A stretch of DNA of 64,000 nt from Oceanihabitans gracilariae (GTDB lineage Bacteria; Bacteroidota; Bacteroidia; Flavobacteriales; Flavobacteriaceae). Below, piece by piece: positions 45,501 through 52,691 of the stretch; the first letter of the stretch is position 1, and each line of letters opens with the position of its first letter. The DNA lies in assembly GCF_042684485.1 (NCBI RefSeq), contig NZ_JBHULM010000011.1, forward strand, positions 1,178,001-1,242,000, written 5' to 3'. The notes beneath the pieces are model-generated. The model worked only from the letters and a program-made list of their open reading frames with translations, did no database searches and was not told where the DNA came from. The position numbers and the translations under genes were made by a program.

Positions 45501-45930
45501 TGAAGACATAAAAAAAATCGAACAAAATGGTGTTTTAGACGTTGAAATTAACGAAAAAAGTATTACTTTAGAAATCAGTGATGTAGAAATTACCTCACAA
45601 GATATTGAAGGTTGGCTTGTGGCAAATGAAGGAAACTTAACCGTTGCTTTAGATGTTACTATAACAGAAGAATTACGCAAAGAAGGAATAGCTCGTGAAC
45701 TAGTAAATAGAATTCAAAACTTACGTAAAGATTCTGGGTTTGAGGTTACAGATAAAATAAATGTGAAGCTTCAAAAAGACGACCATATTGTTAAGGCTAT
45801 TGCAACTAATATCGAGTATATTAAAACCGAAACCTTAACAGAAGAGTTAGAGATTGTAGAACAAATGGATAATGGTATAGAAATTGCTTTTGATGAAGTA
45901 GTTACCAAATTATCTATTAAAAAACATTAA
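42526..45930 (+). CDS. ileS: Isoleucine--tRNA ligase
   Basis: An 1134-residue class I synthetase charging tRNA-Ile. The ATP-binding 'HIGH' region is written GPPSANGLPGVHHVLARAIKD, followed by GWDTHGLPIE. The editing domain has the WTTTPWTLPSNTAL motif, and the second signature is GQKMSKRLGNATDPF (KMSKR). A long C-terminal anticodon-binding region lacks the cysteine-rich zinc finger of E. coli IleRS. These traits resemble the second IleRS type, found in eukaryotes and some bacteria and often less sensitive to mupirocin; the sensitivity itself is not readable here. A TraR/DksA-like gene follows after 4 bases. Confidence 0.97.
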   Translation: MSTTFPEYKGLNLPKVADEILNYWQENNIFDKSITTREGAEPFVFFEGPPSANGLPGVHHVLARAIKDIFPRYKTMKGYQVKRKAGWDTHGLPIELGVEKELGITKEDIGKTISVEDYNAACRKAVMRYTDIWHDLTNKMGYWVNMDDPYITYEPKYMESVWWLLKEIYSKKLMYKGYTIQPYSPKAGTGLSSHEVNQPGAYQDVTDTTIVAQFKAVESTLPDFLQNEGDIYFIAWTTTPWTLPSNTALTVGPKIDYVLVETYNQYTFKPMNVILAKPLVNNQFDGKFKRVEEKAALLEYKEGDKKIPYYVVKECKGKDLVGIKYEQLLPYALPNDNPENAFRVIAGDFVTTEDGTGIVHTAPTFGADDALVAKQATPEVPPLLVKDENDNLVPLVDLQGRFRPEMKEFGGKYVKNEYYKDGEAPERSIDVELAIKLKEENKAFKVEKYKHNYPHCWRTDKPILYYPLDSWFIKITDVKERMHELNETINWKPKSTGEGRFGNWIANANDWNLSRSRYWGIPLPIWRTEDGKEEICIGSVEELKAEMAKAVAAGVLEKDIYEDFEVGNNSEENYAKIDLHKNIVDNIVLVSASGQPMKRESDLIDVWFDSGSMPYAQWHYPFENKELIDEHKSFPADFIAEGVDQTRGWFYTLHAIGTMVFDSVAYKNVVSNGLVLDKNGQKMSKRLGNATDPFETLSTYGADATRWYMISNANPWDNLKFDVDGIEEVKRKFFGTLYNTYSFFTLYTNIDKFKYEEADIPLNERPEIDRWILSELNTLIQKVDEFYAAYEPTKAARIISEFTQEYLSNWYVRLSRRRFWKGDYQTDKISAYQTLYTCMLTIAKLGAPIAPFFMDKLYQDLTKTTQTETFESVHLAEFPKSDEAFIDKSLERKMKAAQTISSLVLSLRAKEKIKVRQPLQKIMIPIDSAEQKEEILAVADLIKHEVNIKNVELLEDASDILVKQIKPNFKALGPRFGKDMKAIASQIQKFTAEDIKKIEQNGVLDVEINEKSITLEISDVEITSQDIEGWLVANEGNLTVALDVTITEELRKEGIARELVNRIQNLRKDSGFEVTDKINVKLQKDDHIVKAIATNIEYIKTETLTEELEIVEQMDNGIEIAFDEVVTKLSIKKH

Positions 45931-45934
45931 AACG

Positions 45935-46315
45935 ATGGCAGCAGACATAAACGTAAGATATTCTGATAAAGATTTAGCAGAGTTTAAAGAGTTAATTCAA
46001 GATAAAATTAAAAAGGCTCAGCATGATTTAGAGCTTATTAAAAGTGCTTATGTAAATAACCATAATAATGGTACCGAAGATACTTCGCCTACATTTAAAG
46101 CTTTTGATGAAGGTAGTGCTGTAATGAGTAAAGAGTCTAACTCACAACTTGCTATTAGACAAGAAAAATTTATTCGCGATTTAAAAAATGCGCTTATTAG
46201 AATTGAAAACAAAACCTATGGTATTTGTCGTGTAACTAAAAAGCTTATTAGTAAAGAACGTTTAAAATTAGTACCTCATGCTACTTTAAGCATTGAAGCT
46301 AAAAACATGCAATAG
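45935..46315 (+). CDS. TraR/DksA-family protein with degenerate zinc finger
   Basis: A 126-residue protein with an N-terminal coiled coil (about 8-100: DLAEFKELIQDKIKKAQHDL.. and RQEKFIRDLKNALIRIENKT) and the C-terminal TraR/DksA segment YGICRVTKKLISKERLKLVPHATLSIEAK. Only one of the four usual zinc cysteines remains (in GICRV), so zinc binding is unlikely. DksA-like proteins enter the secondary channel of RNA polymerase; whether this one does is inferred. It lies 4 bases after ileS, so it is cotranscribed, and is followed by a strong terminator. Confidence 0.85.
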   Translation: MAADINVRYSDKDLAEFKELIQDKIKKAQHDLELIKSAYVNNHNNGTEDTSPTFKAFDEGSAVMSKESNSQLAIRQEKFIRDLKNALIRIENKTYGICRVTKKLISKERLKLVPHATLSIEAKNMQ

Positions 46316-46350
46316 TTCTTTTTCTATTAACATAGTAATCTTATTATATT

Positions 46351-46381
46351 AAAAACGCTTCAAATAAATTGAAGCGTTTTT
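46351..46381 (+). terminator. Terminator of ileS operon
   Basis: An AAAAACGCTTCAA/TTGAAGCGTTTTT stem with a short loop, 35 bases past the stop codon of the TraR/DksA-like gene. The stem is nearly the same as the one between umuD and atpC. Confidence 0.9.
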
Positions 46382-46429
46382 GTTTTTTATCTCTTGGTCT
46401 TGTTTAGACTATCTATGAATGTTAGTACC

Positions 46430-47050
46430 ATGAAAAACCTTATTTTTTTATTTCTTTTTTGTTTTACTTATGCTATACAAGCGCAAAGTATTACAGATAA
46501 AACCTTTTCTGCTAATGGTATTACAGCTATTAATATAGTAGGAGAAAATGTGTTTAAAATTACTATAGAAACCAAACCTGTTCATGAAATAACAGTAAGC
46601 GCTAGAGTAGAAGGAGAAAATAATGAAAATATAGTTATAGTAACAGAAAACAGTAACAAGAGTCTGTATGTAGCAGCAAAGCTACAACCTCTTTTTAAAG
46701 ACGCAAATGATAAATTAAGTGCGCATAAAGTAATTTCTATAGAAATTGCTCTGGTGGTTCCAGAACACCTACAAGTGTTTTTAAATGCCTACAATGCTTT
46801 GGTGGTTGTACAAGGAAATTATAAAAAAGTAAGCCTTAATTCAGATACTGGTAATTGTATTTTTAATGCCTTTTCTGGTGATGCTAAAATATATACTAGA
46901 AAAGGAAATGTAGCCTTGCAAACCAATCATGCAAAAATTACTGCAAGCTCTAAAAATGGAAGTATTAAAAAGGAAGTAATAGATACTGGTACTAACCAAA
47001 TACTAATTAAAACCATAAACGGAAATATAACACTTACTAAAAGTCAATAA
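46430..47050 (+). CDS. DUF2807-like exported beta-solenoid protein
   Basis: From the ATG at 46430 the protein has 206 residues with a signal peptide (MKNLIFLFLFCFTYAIQA). Earlier in-frame starts would add up to 12 residues before it and are less likely. The body shows short beta repeats (GITAINIVGENVFKITIE.., VFLNAYNALVVVQGNYKKVSLNSDTGNCIF.., KIYTRKGNVALQ.., ISLTKSQ-like end) of the DUF2807/putative auto-transporter adhesin head type. Function unknown; it probably sits in the periplasm or on the outer surface. It lies between ileS-traR and lspA as an apparent single gene. Confidence 0.72.
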   Translation: MKNLIFLFLFCFTYAIQAQSITDKTFSANGITAINIVGENVFKITIETKPVHEITVSARVEGENNENIVIVTENSNKSLYVAAKLQPLFKDANDKLSAHKVISIEIALVVPEHLQVFLNAYNALVVVQGNYKKVSLNSDTGNCIFNAFSGDAKIYTRKGNVALQTNHAKITASSKNGSIKKEVIDTGTNQILIKTINGNITLTKSQ

Positions 47051-47056
47051 TATTTC

Positions 47057-47064
47057 TATTTTTG
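47057..47064 (+). promoter_or_regulatory. Candidate lspA -7 box
   Basis: TATTTTTG matches TAnnTTTG exactly and lies 75 bases before the lspA start, just after the DUF2807 stop codon. Confidence 0.5.
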
Positions 47065-47138
47065 CTGAAAAACATTTAATTATCATTTTTTAAGCCAATG
47101 CTTATAAATTGTATTAAATAGAAACAAGAAGACAATTT

Positions 47139-47759
47139 ATGTCATTAAAAAAGTCCATTATTCTTATCGTTATCCTTTTACTAATAGATCAAATTAGTAA
47201 AATATATATAAAAACACATTTTTTATTAGGCGAAAGTGTTGAAGTTTTCAGTTGGTTTAAAATTTATTTTATAGAAAATGATGGTATGGCTTGGGGAACC
47301 AAGATTAGCGATTTTACTTCTACTATTAATGACCGAACAGGCAAGGTAGCGCTTACACTTTTTAGAATTGTGGCAATTGTTGGTATTGGTTATTGGTTAG
47401 TTACAGCAATAAAAAAACAAAGTCCAAACGTACTTGTTCTAGCTATAGCATTAATTTTTGCAGGTGCTTTAGGTAATATTATAGATTCTACTTTTTACGG
47501 TTTGTTGTTTAGTGATAGTTACCATCAAGTAGCAACTTTTTTGCCAGAAGCAGGAGGTTATGATGGTTTATTGCATGGTAAAGTGGTAGATATGCTGTAT
47601 TTTCCGTTATGGAAAGGCTTTTTACCAGAATGGTTACCTATTTATGGAGGTAAATATTTTACTTTTTTTGAGCCTGTGTTTAATGTTGCAGATATGGCAA
47701 TTAGCGCAGGGTTTATTATGCTAATTGTATTTAATAAAAAGGCTTTTTCTAAAGATTAA
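47139..47759 (+). CDS. lspA: Lipoprotein signal peptidase (signal peptidase II)
   Basis: A 206-residue inner-membrane aspartic peptidase that cleaves prolipoprotein signal peptides. It has four hydrophobic segments (about 5-22, 68-87, 95-112, 178-198). The catalytic aspartates are in AGALGNIIDSTFYG and FEPVFNVADMAISAG. A family N-terminal motif is visible in LLIDQISKIYIK, and the Asn-Asp-Gly segment IENDGMAWG is in place. It is slightly longer than E. coli LspA (164) because of a periplasmic insert around 120-165, common in Bacteroidota. It would process the lipoproteins encoded in this window. Confidence 0.95.
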   Translation: MSLKKSIILIVILLLIDQISKIYIKTHFLLGESVEVFSWFKIYFIENDGMAWGTKISDFTSTINDRTGKVALTLFRIVAIVGIGYWLVTAIKKQSPNVLVLAIALIFAGALGNIIDSTFYGLLFSDSYHQVATFLPEAGGYDGLLHGKVVDMLYFPLWKGFLPEWLPIYGGKYFTFFEPVFNVADMAISAGFIMLIVFNKKAFSKD

Positions 47760-47816
47760 AAATTATTTTAGTGTTAGCCAATAGGTACTAATAGTACAAG
47801 AATACACTAATACAAT

Positions 47817-47846
47817 TGCAAAAAACAAAAGAAATAATTTTTTGCA
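47817..47846. terminator. Possible weak terminator between lspA and the cyclo-ligase gene
   Basis: TGCAAAAAA and TTTTTTGCA arms around a 12-base loop lie between two convergent genes. The stem is A/T only apart from two pairs, so it is weak. Nothing else was seen in this 159-base gap. Confidence 0.35.
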
Positions 47847-47918
47847 TAAAGCAAAGAATAATGGGTTGGTAATAAGACGAATATAGTCAAATAGAATTAA
47901 TTTCCCAAAGTGTTTTTA

Positions 47919-48485
47919 CTAAAACCTATACACTTGTTTTGGTGTCACACAATAATCTAAAGCAATATCTCCTTCAAAAATATCTGAAATTATTCGCGTT
48001 TCCGCTTCAAAAAAAGAAAGGCCAATTTTTATTGTTTCGGGTTTGCAAGAAGCTAAAAAAGTATCGTAAAATCCTTTGCCATAGCCTACTCTATTTCCGT
48101 TTTTATCAAAAGCTAAAAGCGGTATAAATACCACTTCTATATTTTCTGCAGGAATTGGTATTCCGTCTACAGGTTCAGGAATATTGTATTTGTTCTTTTT
48201 AATTGTGGTGCTATCTGTAAGTAGGAAATTTTGCAGTACTCCTTTTTTAAAATCACTTTTAGGAAGCACTATATTTTTGTCTTTTCCAGATAAAATATTT
48301 AAAATATAATCGGTGTTTATTTCGCCTTGCTCTATTATGGTTAAAAAAACATGGTAAAAAGAAAAGTTCCAAATATCCAGTTGTAATAGCTGGTTAGCAA
48401 TTTCTAAACTATAATCGTCTAGTTCTGTTTCGCTTAGTTTTTTGCGTTTTAGTCGGTATGTAATTCGTAATTCTGCCTTGGTCAT
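47919..48485 (-). CDS. 5-formyltetrahydrofolate cyclo-ligase
   Basis: A 188-residue enzyme converting 5-formyl-THF to 5,10-methenyl-THF with ATP in folate recycling. Diagnostic features are the N-terminal KAELRITYRLKRKKLS, VFLTIIEQGEINTDYIL and the conserved ATP-site motif LLAFDKNGNRVGYGKGFYDTFL. The start codon overlaps the stop of the M14 gene by 4 bases, so it is the last gene of the RimB/RimK/M14 operon. Confidence 0.93.
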   Translation of the reverse strand: MTKAELRITYRLKRKKLSETELDDYSLEIANQLLQLDIWNFSFYHVFLTIIEQGEINTDYILNILSGKDKNIVLPKSDFKKGVLQNFLLTDSTTIKKNKYNIPEPVDGIPIPAENIEVVFIPLLAFDKNGNRVGYGKGFYDTFLASCKPETIKIGLSFFEAETRIISDIFEGDIALDYCVTPKQVYRF

Positions 48486-49450
48486 AATAACTCTTTAGAA
48501 ATATGAAACAGTGCATCGCCTTGATACACAATAGGTAACTCATTAACGTTTATGATGTAGCCAGTATTGTCTGCTTTTACAAAATGGTTAAACTTACCAT
48601 AAGGATCTGTAATATTACCAATAAAATCACCTTTAGTAACAAAACTACCTATTGGTGTGGTAGCTTTAAACATACCAGAATATTTGGCTCTAATCCATTT
48701 ACTTTCGTTTATAAAAACACAATCTGTTTTAGGCGTAGAGATTTTAAATTTTGTAGCAAGCATACCTAAGCTGTGTAGTACTCGCTTAATGCCATTAACA
48801 CCATGAATAGTAACGTTATTGTCTATGTGAAAAGATTTTCCACCTTCAAAAAGAAGTATTGGTTTTCCTAGTTTATGACAGGTATTTCTAAACGATTTGT
48901 TGAGGTTTTTAGAATACAAAACAAAAGGAGCTCCAAATTTTGTGGCCAATTGGTCTAGTGTTTTACTTCCTTTAATAATTCTAATTTGTGGAGCATTAAA
49001 ACGCCCTGAACCTCCTGTATGAAAATCCATAACAAAGTCTACTTCTTGTACAATTTCTTGTATCAATTTGTAGGCAACTCTACTTGCTAAAGAGCCTTTT
49101 AAAGTACCAGGAAAAACACGGTTTAAGTCTCTGCCATCTGGAAACTCTCTAGATAGATTTATAAATCCAAAAACATTTAAAACAGGAATACAAATAATGG
49201 TTCCCCTTTTAGGTTTATTAATGCCTTTTTCAATAATTTGACGTACAATTTCTACTCCATTTACCTCGTCACCATGAATTCCTGCTGTTAGTAAAATAGT
49301 AGGTCCTGGTTTTTTTGCACGCTCAATAAAAACAGGGACTTCCACAGAGTTAAAGGTGTGTAGCTTTGCAACCTCAAAAGAAAGTTCTTTACTTTCTCCA
49401 AGATGGATGGTTTTGCCAAGAATGGTTATTGCTTCTTTGTGGTCTGTCAT
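48482..49450 (-). CDS. Succinylglutamate desuccinylase/aspartoacylase-family M14 enzyme
   Basis: A 322-residue zinc hydrolase of the AspA/AstE group. Zinc ligands His59 and Glu62 lie in TAGIHGDEVNG and His144 in MDFHTGG. The substrate-site arginines are in EFPDGRDLNRVFPG, and ILLFEGG holds a likely catalytic Glu. The C-terminal part (about 240-322) is a biotinyl-like barrel (GMFKATTPIGSFVTKGDFIGNITDPYG). In this operon, with a RimK-type ligase and a RimB-type protease, it probably acts on acylated or glutamylated amino acids or on a peptide tail rather than in arginine catabolism. Confidence 0.9.
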   Translation of the reverse strand: MTDHKEAITILGKTIHLGESKELSFEVAKLHTFNSVEVPVFIERAKKPGPTILLTAGIHGDEVNGVEIVRQIIEKGINKPKRGTIICIPVLNVFGFINLSREFPDGRDLNRVFPGTLKGSLASRVAYKLIQEIVQEVDFVMDFHTGGSGRFNAPQIRIIKGSKTLDQLATKFGAPFVLYSKNLNKSFRNTCHKLGKPILLFEGGKSFHIDNNVTIHGVNGIKRVLHSLGMLATKFKISTPKTDCVFINESKWIRAKYSGMFKATTPIGSFVTKGDFIGNITDPYGKFNHFVKADNTGYIINVNELPIVYQGDALFHISKELL

Positions 49451-49468
49451 AAAATATTTAACTATTTA

Positions 49469-50344
49469 CTAATGTCTGTTTCTTTCAATGTAGGTAATAA
49501 TATTTTTAGCAATATTTTTTCCTGTAGCAGCTTCAATACCTTCTAGTCCTGGTGTAGAGTTTACTTCTAAAATTAGAGGACCTCTACTAGATTGTAGCAT
49601 ATCTACTCCGCAAACAGGAAGTTTTAAAGCACGAGCAGATTGTATTGCTAATTTTAATTCAGGCTCACTAAGTTTAATTACGTTTGCGCTTCCGCCTCTA
49701 TGTAAATTAGATCTAAACTCACCTTCTTTACCTTGTCTTTTCATGGCGCCAACTACTTGACCATCTACAATTAAAGCACGTAAATCTGCACCTTTTGCTT
49801 CGTCAATAAATTCTTGTACAATTACTCTTGCTTCTAAACCATTAAAGGCTTCTAAAACAGATTCTGCAGCATTTTTAGTTTCGGCTAAAACTACACCAAG
49901 TCCTTGAGTACCTTCTAGTAATTTGATAATTACAGGCACGCCACCAACATGATCTATAACCTCTTCTACATCTCTACTGTAATTGGTAAAAACCGTTTTA
50001 GGCATACCAATTCCTGCTTTGCTTAAGCGTTGTAAGCTTCGTAATTTGTCTCTAGATCTTTGTATAGCATCACTAGTAACAATGGTAAAAACATTCATCA
50101 TTTCAAACTGTCTAACTACAGCACAACCATAAAAGGTAATAGATGCGCCAATACGTGGTATAATTGCATCTACATAATCTAGGTATCTGTCTTTGTAGAA
50201 AATGGTTGGTTTTTCCTGTTCAATAATAATATCACATTTTAAAGGATCTATTATCTCTACTTGGTGACCACGTTTTTCGCCTTCTTCTAACAATCTATTG
50301 GTAGAGTATAAATTAGCATTACGTGATAAAATAACTATGTTCAT
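49469..50344 (-). CDS. rimK: RimK-family ATP-grasp ligase (alpha-L-glutamate ligase)
   Basis: A 291-residue protein of the RimK type, which adds glutamates to the C-terminus of ribosomal protein S6 in E. coli. Visible features are the N-terminal NIVILSRNANLYST, PRIGASITFYGCAVVRQFE, and the ATP-grasp blocks SRDKLRSLQRLSKAGIGMPKT, PVIIKLLEGTQGLGVVLAE, VQEFIDEAKGADLRALIV, MKRQGKEGEFRSNLHRGGSA and ILEVNSTPGLEGIE. The gene overlaps the upstream RimB-like gene by 4 bases and is followed by the M14 gene after 18 bases. Whether the target is S6 cannot be told here. Confidence 0.93.
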   Translation of the reverse strand: MNIVILSRNANLYSTNRLLEEGEKRGHQVEIIDPLKCDIIIEQEKPTIFYKDRYLDYVDAIIPRIGASITFYGCAVVRQFEMMNVFTIVTSDAIQRSRDKLRSLQRLSKAGIGMPKTVFTNYSRDVEEVIDHVGGVPVIIKLLEGTQGLGVVLAETKNAAESVLEAFNGLEARVIVQEFIDEAKGADLRALIVDGQVVGAMKRQGKEGEFRSNLHRGGSANVIKLSEPELKLAIQSARALKLPVCGVDMLQSSRGPLILEVNSTPGLEGIEAATGKNIAKNIITYIERNRH

Positions 50345-50766
50345 AATGTTTTTAAATTGTGTGATAGGTTTTCTTGGTCTACATCTACCAAAAATTTTTG
50401 TTTTAAAAATTGTCTGCCAATAAGTACAGGAAATTTCATGTCTTCTCTTGTGCTTAAAGTTAAGTTAATCTTATATGCTTTTCCAAAAAAAACGACTTCA
50501 GATTTTACTTTAAATCTGTTTTCTTTAAAACCATTACTGCTTTTTACGTCTGTTTTGGTAAAGGAGGTAAAGGTTACTTCTTTTCCGCTAAAGTTAGGAT
50601 GTCCTTTGCTGTAAAAGGTACATTTTAAATGTTCACCATCTACAATAATTTGCGAACAGTGTATAGCAGAGGTGTAAGCACCTGTGTCTATTTTAACGTC
50701 TATATTGTATAAGCCTAGTTTTGGGAAGTCTATTTTATCTACTCTCCCAATTGTTTTTTTAGTCAT
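50341..50766 (-). CDS. RimB-like ATP-dependent zinc protease / retropepsin-like protein
   Basis: A 141-residue protein of the family known as RimB or ATP-dependent zinc protease. The retropepsin-like active motif VKIDTGAYTSAIHCSQI carries the catalytic Asp, and PVLIGRQFLKQKFLVDVD is the family's second conserved block. In other bacteria a RimB protein trims the glutamate tails added by RimK, and the two genes are neighbours; here the reading frames overlap by 4 bases. First gene of the operon, divergent from uvrC. Confidence 0.88.
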   Translation of the reverse strand: MTKKTIGRVDKIDFPKLGLYNIDVKIDTGAYTSAIHCSQIIVDGEHLKCTFYSKGHPNFSGKEVTFTSFTKTDVKSSNGFKENRFKVKSEVVFFGKAYKINLTLSTREDMKFPVLIGRQFLKQKFLVDVDQENLSHNLKTL

Positions 50767-50885
50767 TTACTGTTTTTCAAAATGTGGCGCAATGTAAGCA
50801 TTAAGTACTTGCAAAAAACTTCTTTTTTTTATTAAAAATACACGTTAAAAGTATGGTGTTTTTTCTTTTAAAAAATTAAAATAAG

Positions 50886-50893
50886 TACATTTA
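50886..50893 (+). promoter_or_regulatory. Candidate uvrC -7 box adjoining the start codon
   Basis: TACATTTA (one mismatch to TAnnTTTG) ends 4 bases before the uvrC ATG, the same spacing as at panD. Confidence 0.4.
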
Positions 50894-50897
50894 CAAC

Positions 50898-52691
50898 ATG
50901 GGTGAACCTGCTTTAAAAATACAACTTAAAACGCTACCAAATGCTCCGGGAGTATACCAATACTTTGATGAAGAAGGTACGCTTATTTATGTAGGAAAGG
51001 CTAAAAATTTAAAAAAACGTGTAAGTTCTTATTTTACCAAAACACATGATAGTGGTAAAACTAGAGTGCTTGTAAAAAAAATAGCAAGCGTAAAACATAT
51101 TGTAGTAGAAACAGAAACAGATGCTTTACTGCTTGAAAATAACCTGATTAAAAAAAATAAGCCAAGGTATAATGTATTGCTTAAAGATGATAAATCATAT
51201 CCTTGGATTTGCTTAAAAAAAGAACGTTTTCCTAGAGTATTTTCTACTAGAAGAGTTTTTAAAGATGGTAGCGAATATTTTGGTCCATACACAAGTATGA
51301 AAACCGTTTCTACCTTATTAGATTTAATAAAAGGACTCTATCAATTGCGTACTTGTAATTATGATTTGTCTCCAGAAAAGGTGGCTTCAGGAAAATATAA
51401 AGTATGCTTAGAGTATCATTTAGGAAACTGTAAAGGCGCATGTGAAGGCCTGCAAACAGCACAAGCTTATGAAGAAAATATTATAGCAATTAGAGAAATT
51501 TTAAAAGGAAATTTTAAAGATTCGCTATCGCAATTTAAACAGCAAATGAAGCAGTTTGCAGAAGAAATGCAGTTTGAAGAAGCGCAAAAAATAAAAGAAA
51601 AAATTGAAGTGCTTGAAAATTATCAAGCCAAATCTACCATTGTAAATCCAAAAATTAGCAATGTAGATGTCTTTAGTATTGTAAGTGATGAAAGCTTTGG
51701 TTATGTAAACTTTTTACAAATTTCTTATGGTTCTATTATACGCTCACACACCTTAGAAATTAAAAAGAAATTAGAAGAAACCGATCTGCAGTTATTAGAG
51801 TTAGCAATTACAGAGATTAGACAACGATTCAACTCTAACTCTAAAGAAATTTATGTGCCTTTTAAGGTAAATGTAGGTGAAAATCTTAAAATTACAGTTC
51901 CGCAATTAGGTGATAAAAAACATATTTTAGACTTGTCTATTAGAAACGCCAAGTATTTTAGAATGGAGCGTTTTAAACAAGTAAAAATTACAGATCCAGA
52001 TAGGCATGTAAAAAGAATCATGGCGCAAATGAAGGCCGATTTGCGTTTGGGTGAAGAACCAAGACATATTGAGTGTTTTGATAACTCTAATATACAAGGT
52101 ACTCATCCTGTTGCTGCTTGCGTGGTTTTTAAAAACGGAAAACCAAGTAAAAAAGACTATAGACATTTTAATATAAAAACAGTAGAAGGTCCAGATGATT
52201 TTGCATCTATGGAAGAAGTGGTGTATAGACGTTACAAACGTTTGGTTGAAGAAAATCAACCCTTACCACAGCTTATAATTATAGATGGAGGAAAAGGGCA
52301 GCTTTCTTCTGCTTTAAAAAGTTTAGATGCTTTAGAGTTGCGAGGAAAAATAGCAATTATAGGAATTGCAAAACGTTTAGAAGAATTGTTTTATCCAGAA
52401 GATCCAATTCCGTTATATTTAGATAAAAAAAGCGAAACGCTTAAAATTATTCAGCATTTGCGTAATGAAGCGCATCGTTTTGGTATAGAACACCACAGAA
52501 ATAGAAGAAGTAAAACAGCATTAAATACCGAGTTAGAAAGTATTCCAGGCGTTGGAGACAAAACCATAGTAGAATTGCTGAAAAAATTTAAATCTGTAAA
52601 ACGAATTGCTAATGCCAAGTTAGATGAGTTAGAAGCTGTTGTAGGAGTGTCTAGAGCAGAAAAAATATATAATTTTTACCATACTAAATGA
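50898..52691 (+). CDS. uvrC: UvrABC excinuclease subunit C
   Basis: A 597-residue nuclease that cuts on both sides of DNA lesions in nucleotide excision repair. It has an N-terminal GIY-YIG domain (NAPGVYQYFDEEGTLIYVGKAK..), the Cys-rich linker (CNYDLSP..CLEYHLGNCKGAC), a UVR coiled-coil motif (about 200-235), an RNase-H-like C-terminal nuclease (ECFDNSNIQGTHPVAACVVF with catalytic acidic residues, IIDGGKGQLSSA) and tandem helix-hairpin-helix motifs (SIPGVGDKTIVELLKKF, LEAVVGVSRAEKI). Normal length. It overlaps the patatin gene by 4 bases. Confidence 0.98.
   Translation: MGEPALKIQLKTLPNAPGVYQYFDEEGTLIYVGKAKNLKKRVSSYFTKTHDSGKTRVLVKKIASVKHIVVETETDALLLENNLIKKNKPRYNVLLKDDKSYPWICLKKERFPRVFSTRRVFKDGSEYFGPYTSMKTVSTLLDLIKGLYQLRTCNYDLSPEKVASGKYKVCLEYHLGNCKGACEGLQTAQAYEENIIAIREILKGNFKDSLSQFKQQMKQFAEEMQFEEAQKIKEKIEVLENYQAKSTIVNPKISNVDVFSIVSDESFGYVNFLQISYGSIIRSHTLEIKKKLEETDLQLLELAITEIRQRFNSNSKEIYVPFKVNVGENLKITVPQLGDKKHILDLSIRNAKYFRMERFKQVKITDPDRHVKRIMAQMKADLRLGEEPRHIECFDNSNIQGTHPVAACVVFKNGKPSKKDYRHFNIKTVEGPDDFASMEEVVYRRYKRLVEENQPLPQLIIIDGGKGQLSSALKSLDALELRGKIAIIGIAKRLEELFYPEDPIPLYLDKKSETLKIIQHLRNEAHRFGIEHHRNRRSKTALNTELESIPGVGDKTIVELLKKFKSVKRIANAKLDELEAVVGVSRAEKIYNFYHTK

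Noticed and set aside
9568..46381. Nearly identical ACGCTTCAA stems at 9568 and 46351 as a dispersed mobile repeat
   Set aside because: Both are simple terminators after stop codons with no shared flanks; similar stems arise readily in terminators.
47760..47918. tRNA or small RNA between lspA and the cyclo-ligase gene
   Set aside because: No cloverleaf or conserved TTCGA arm can be drawn; only a weak A/T hairpin is present.
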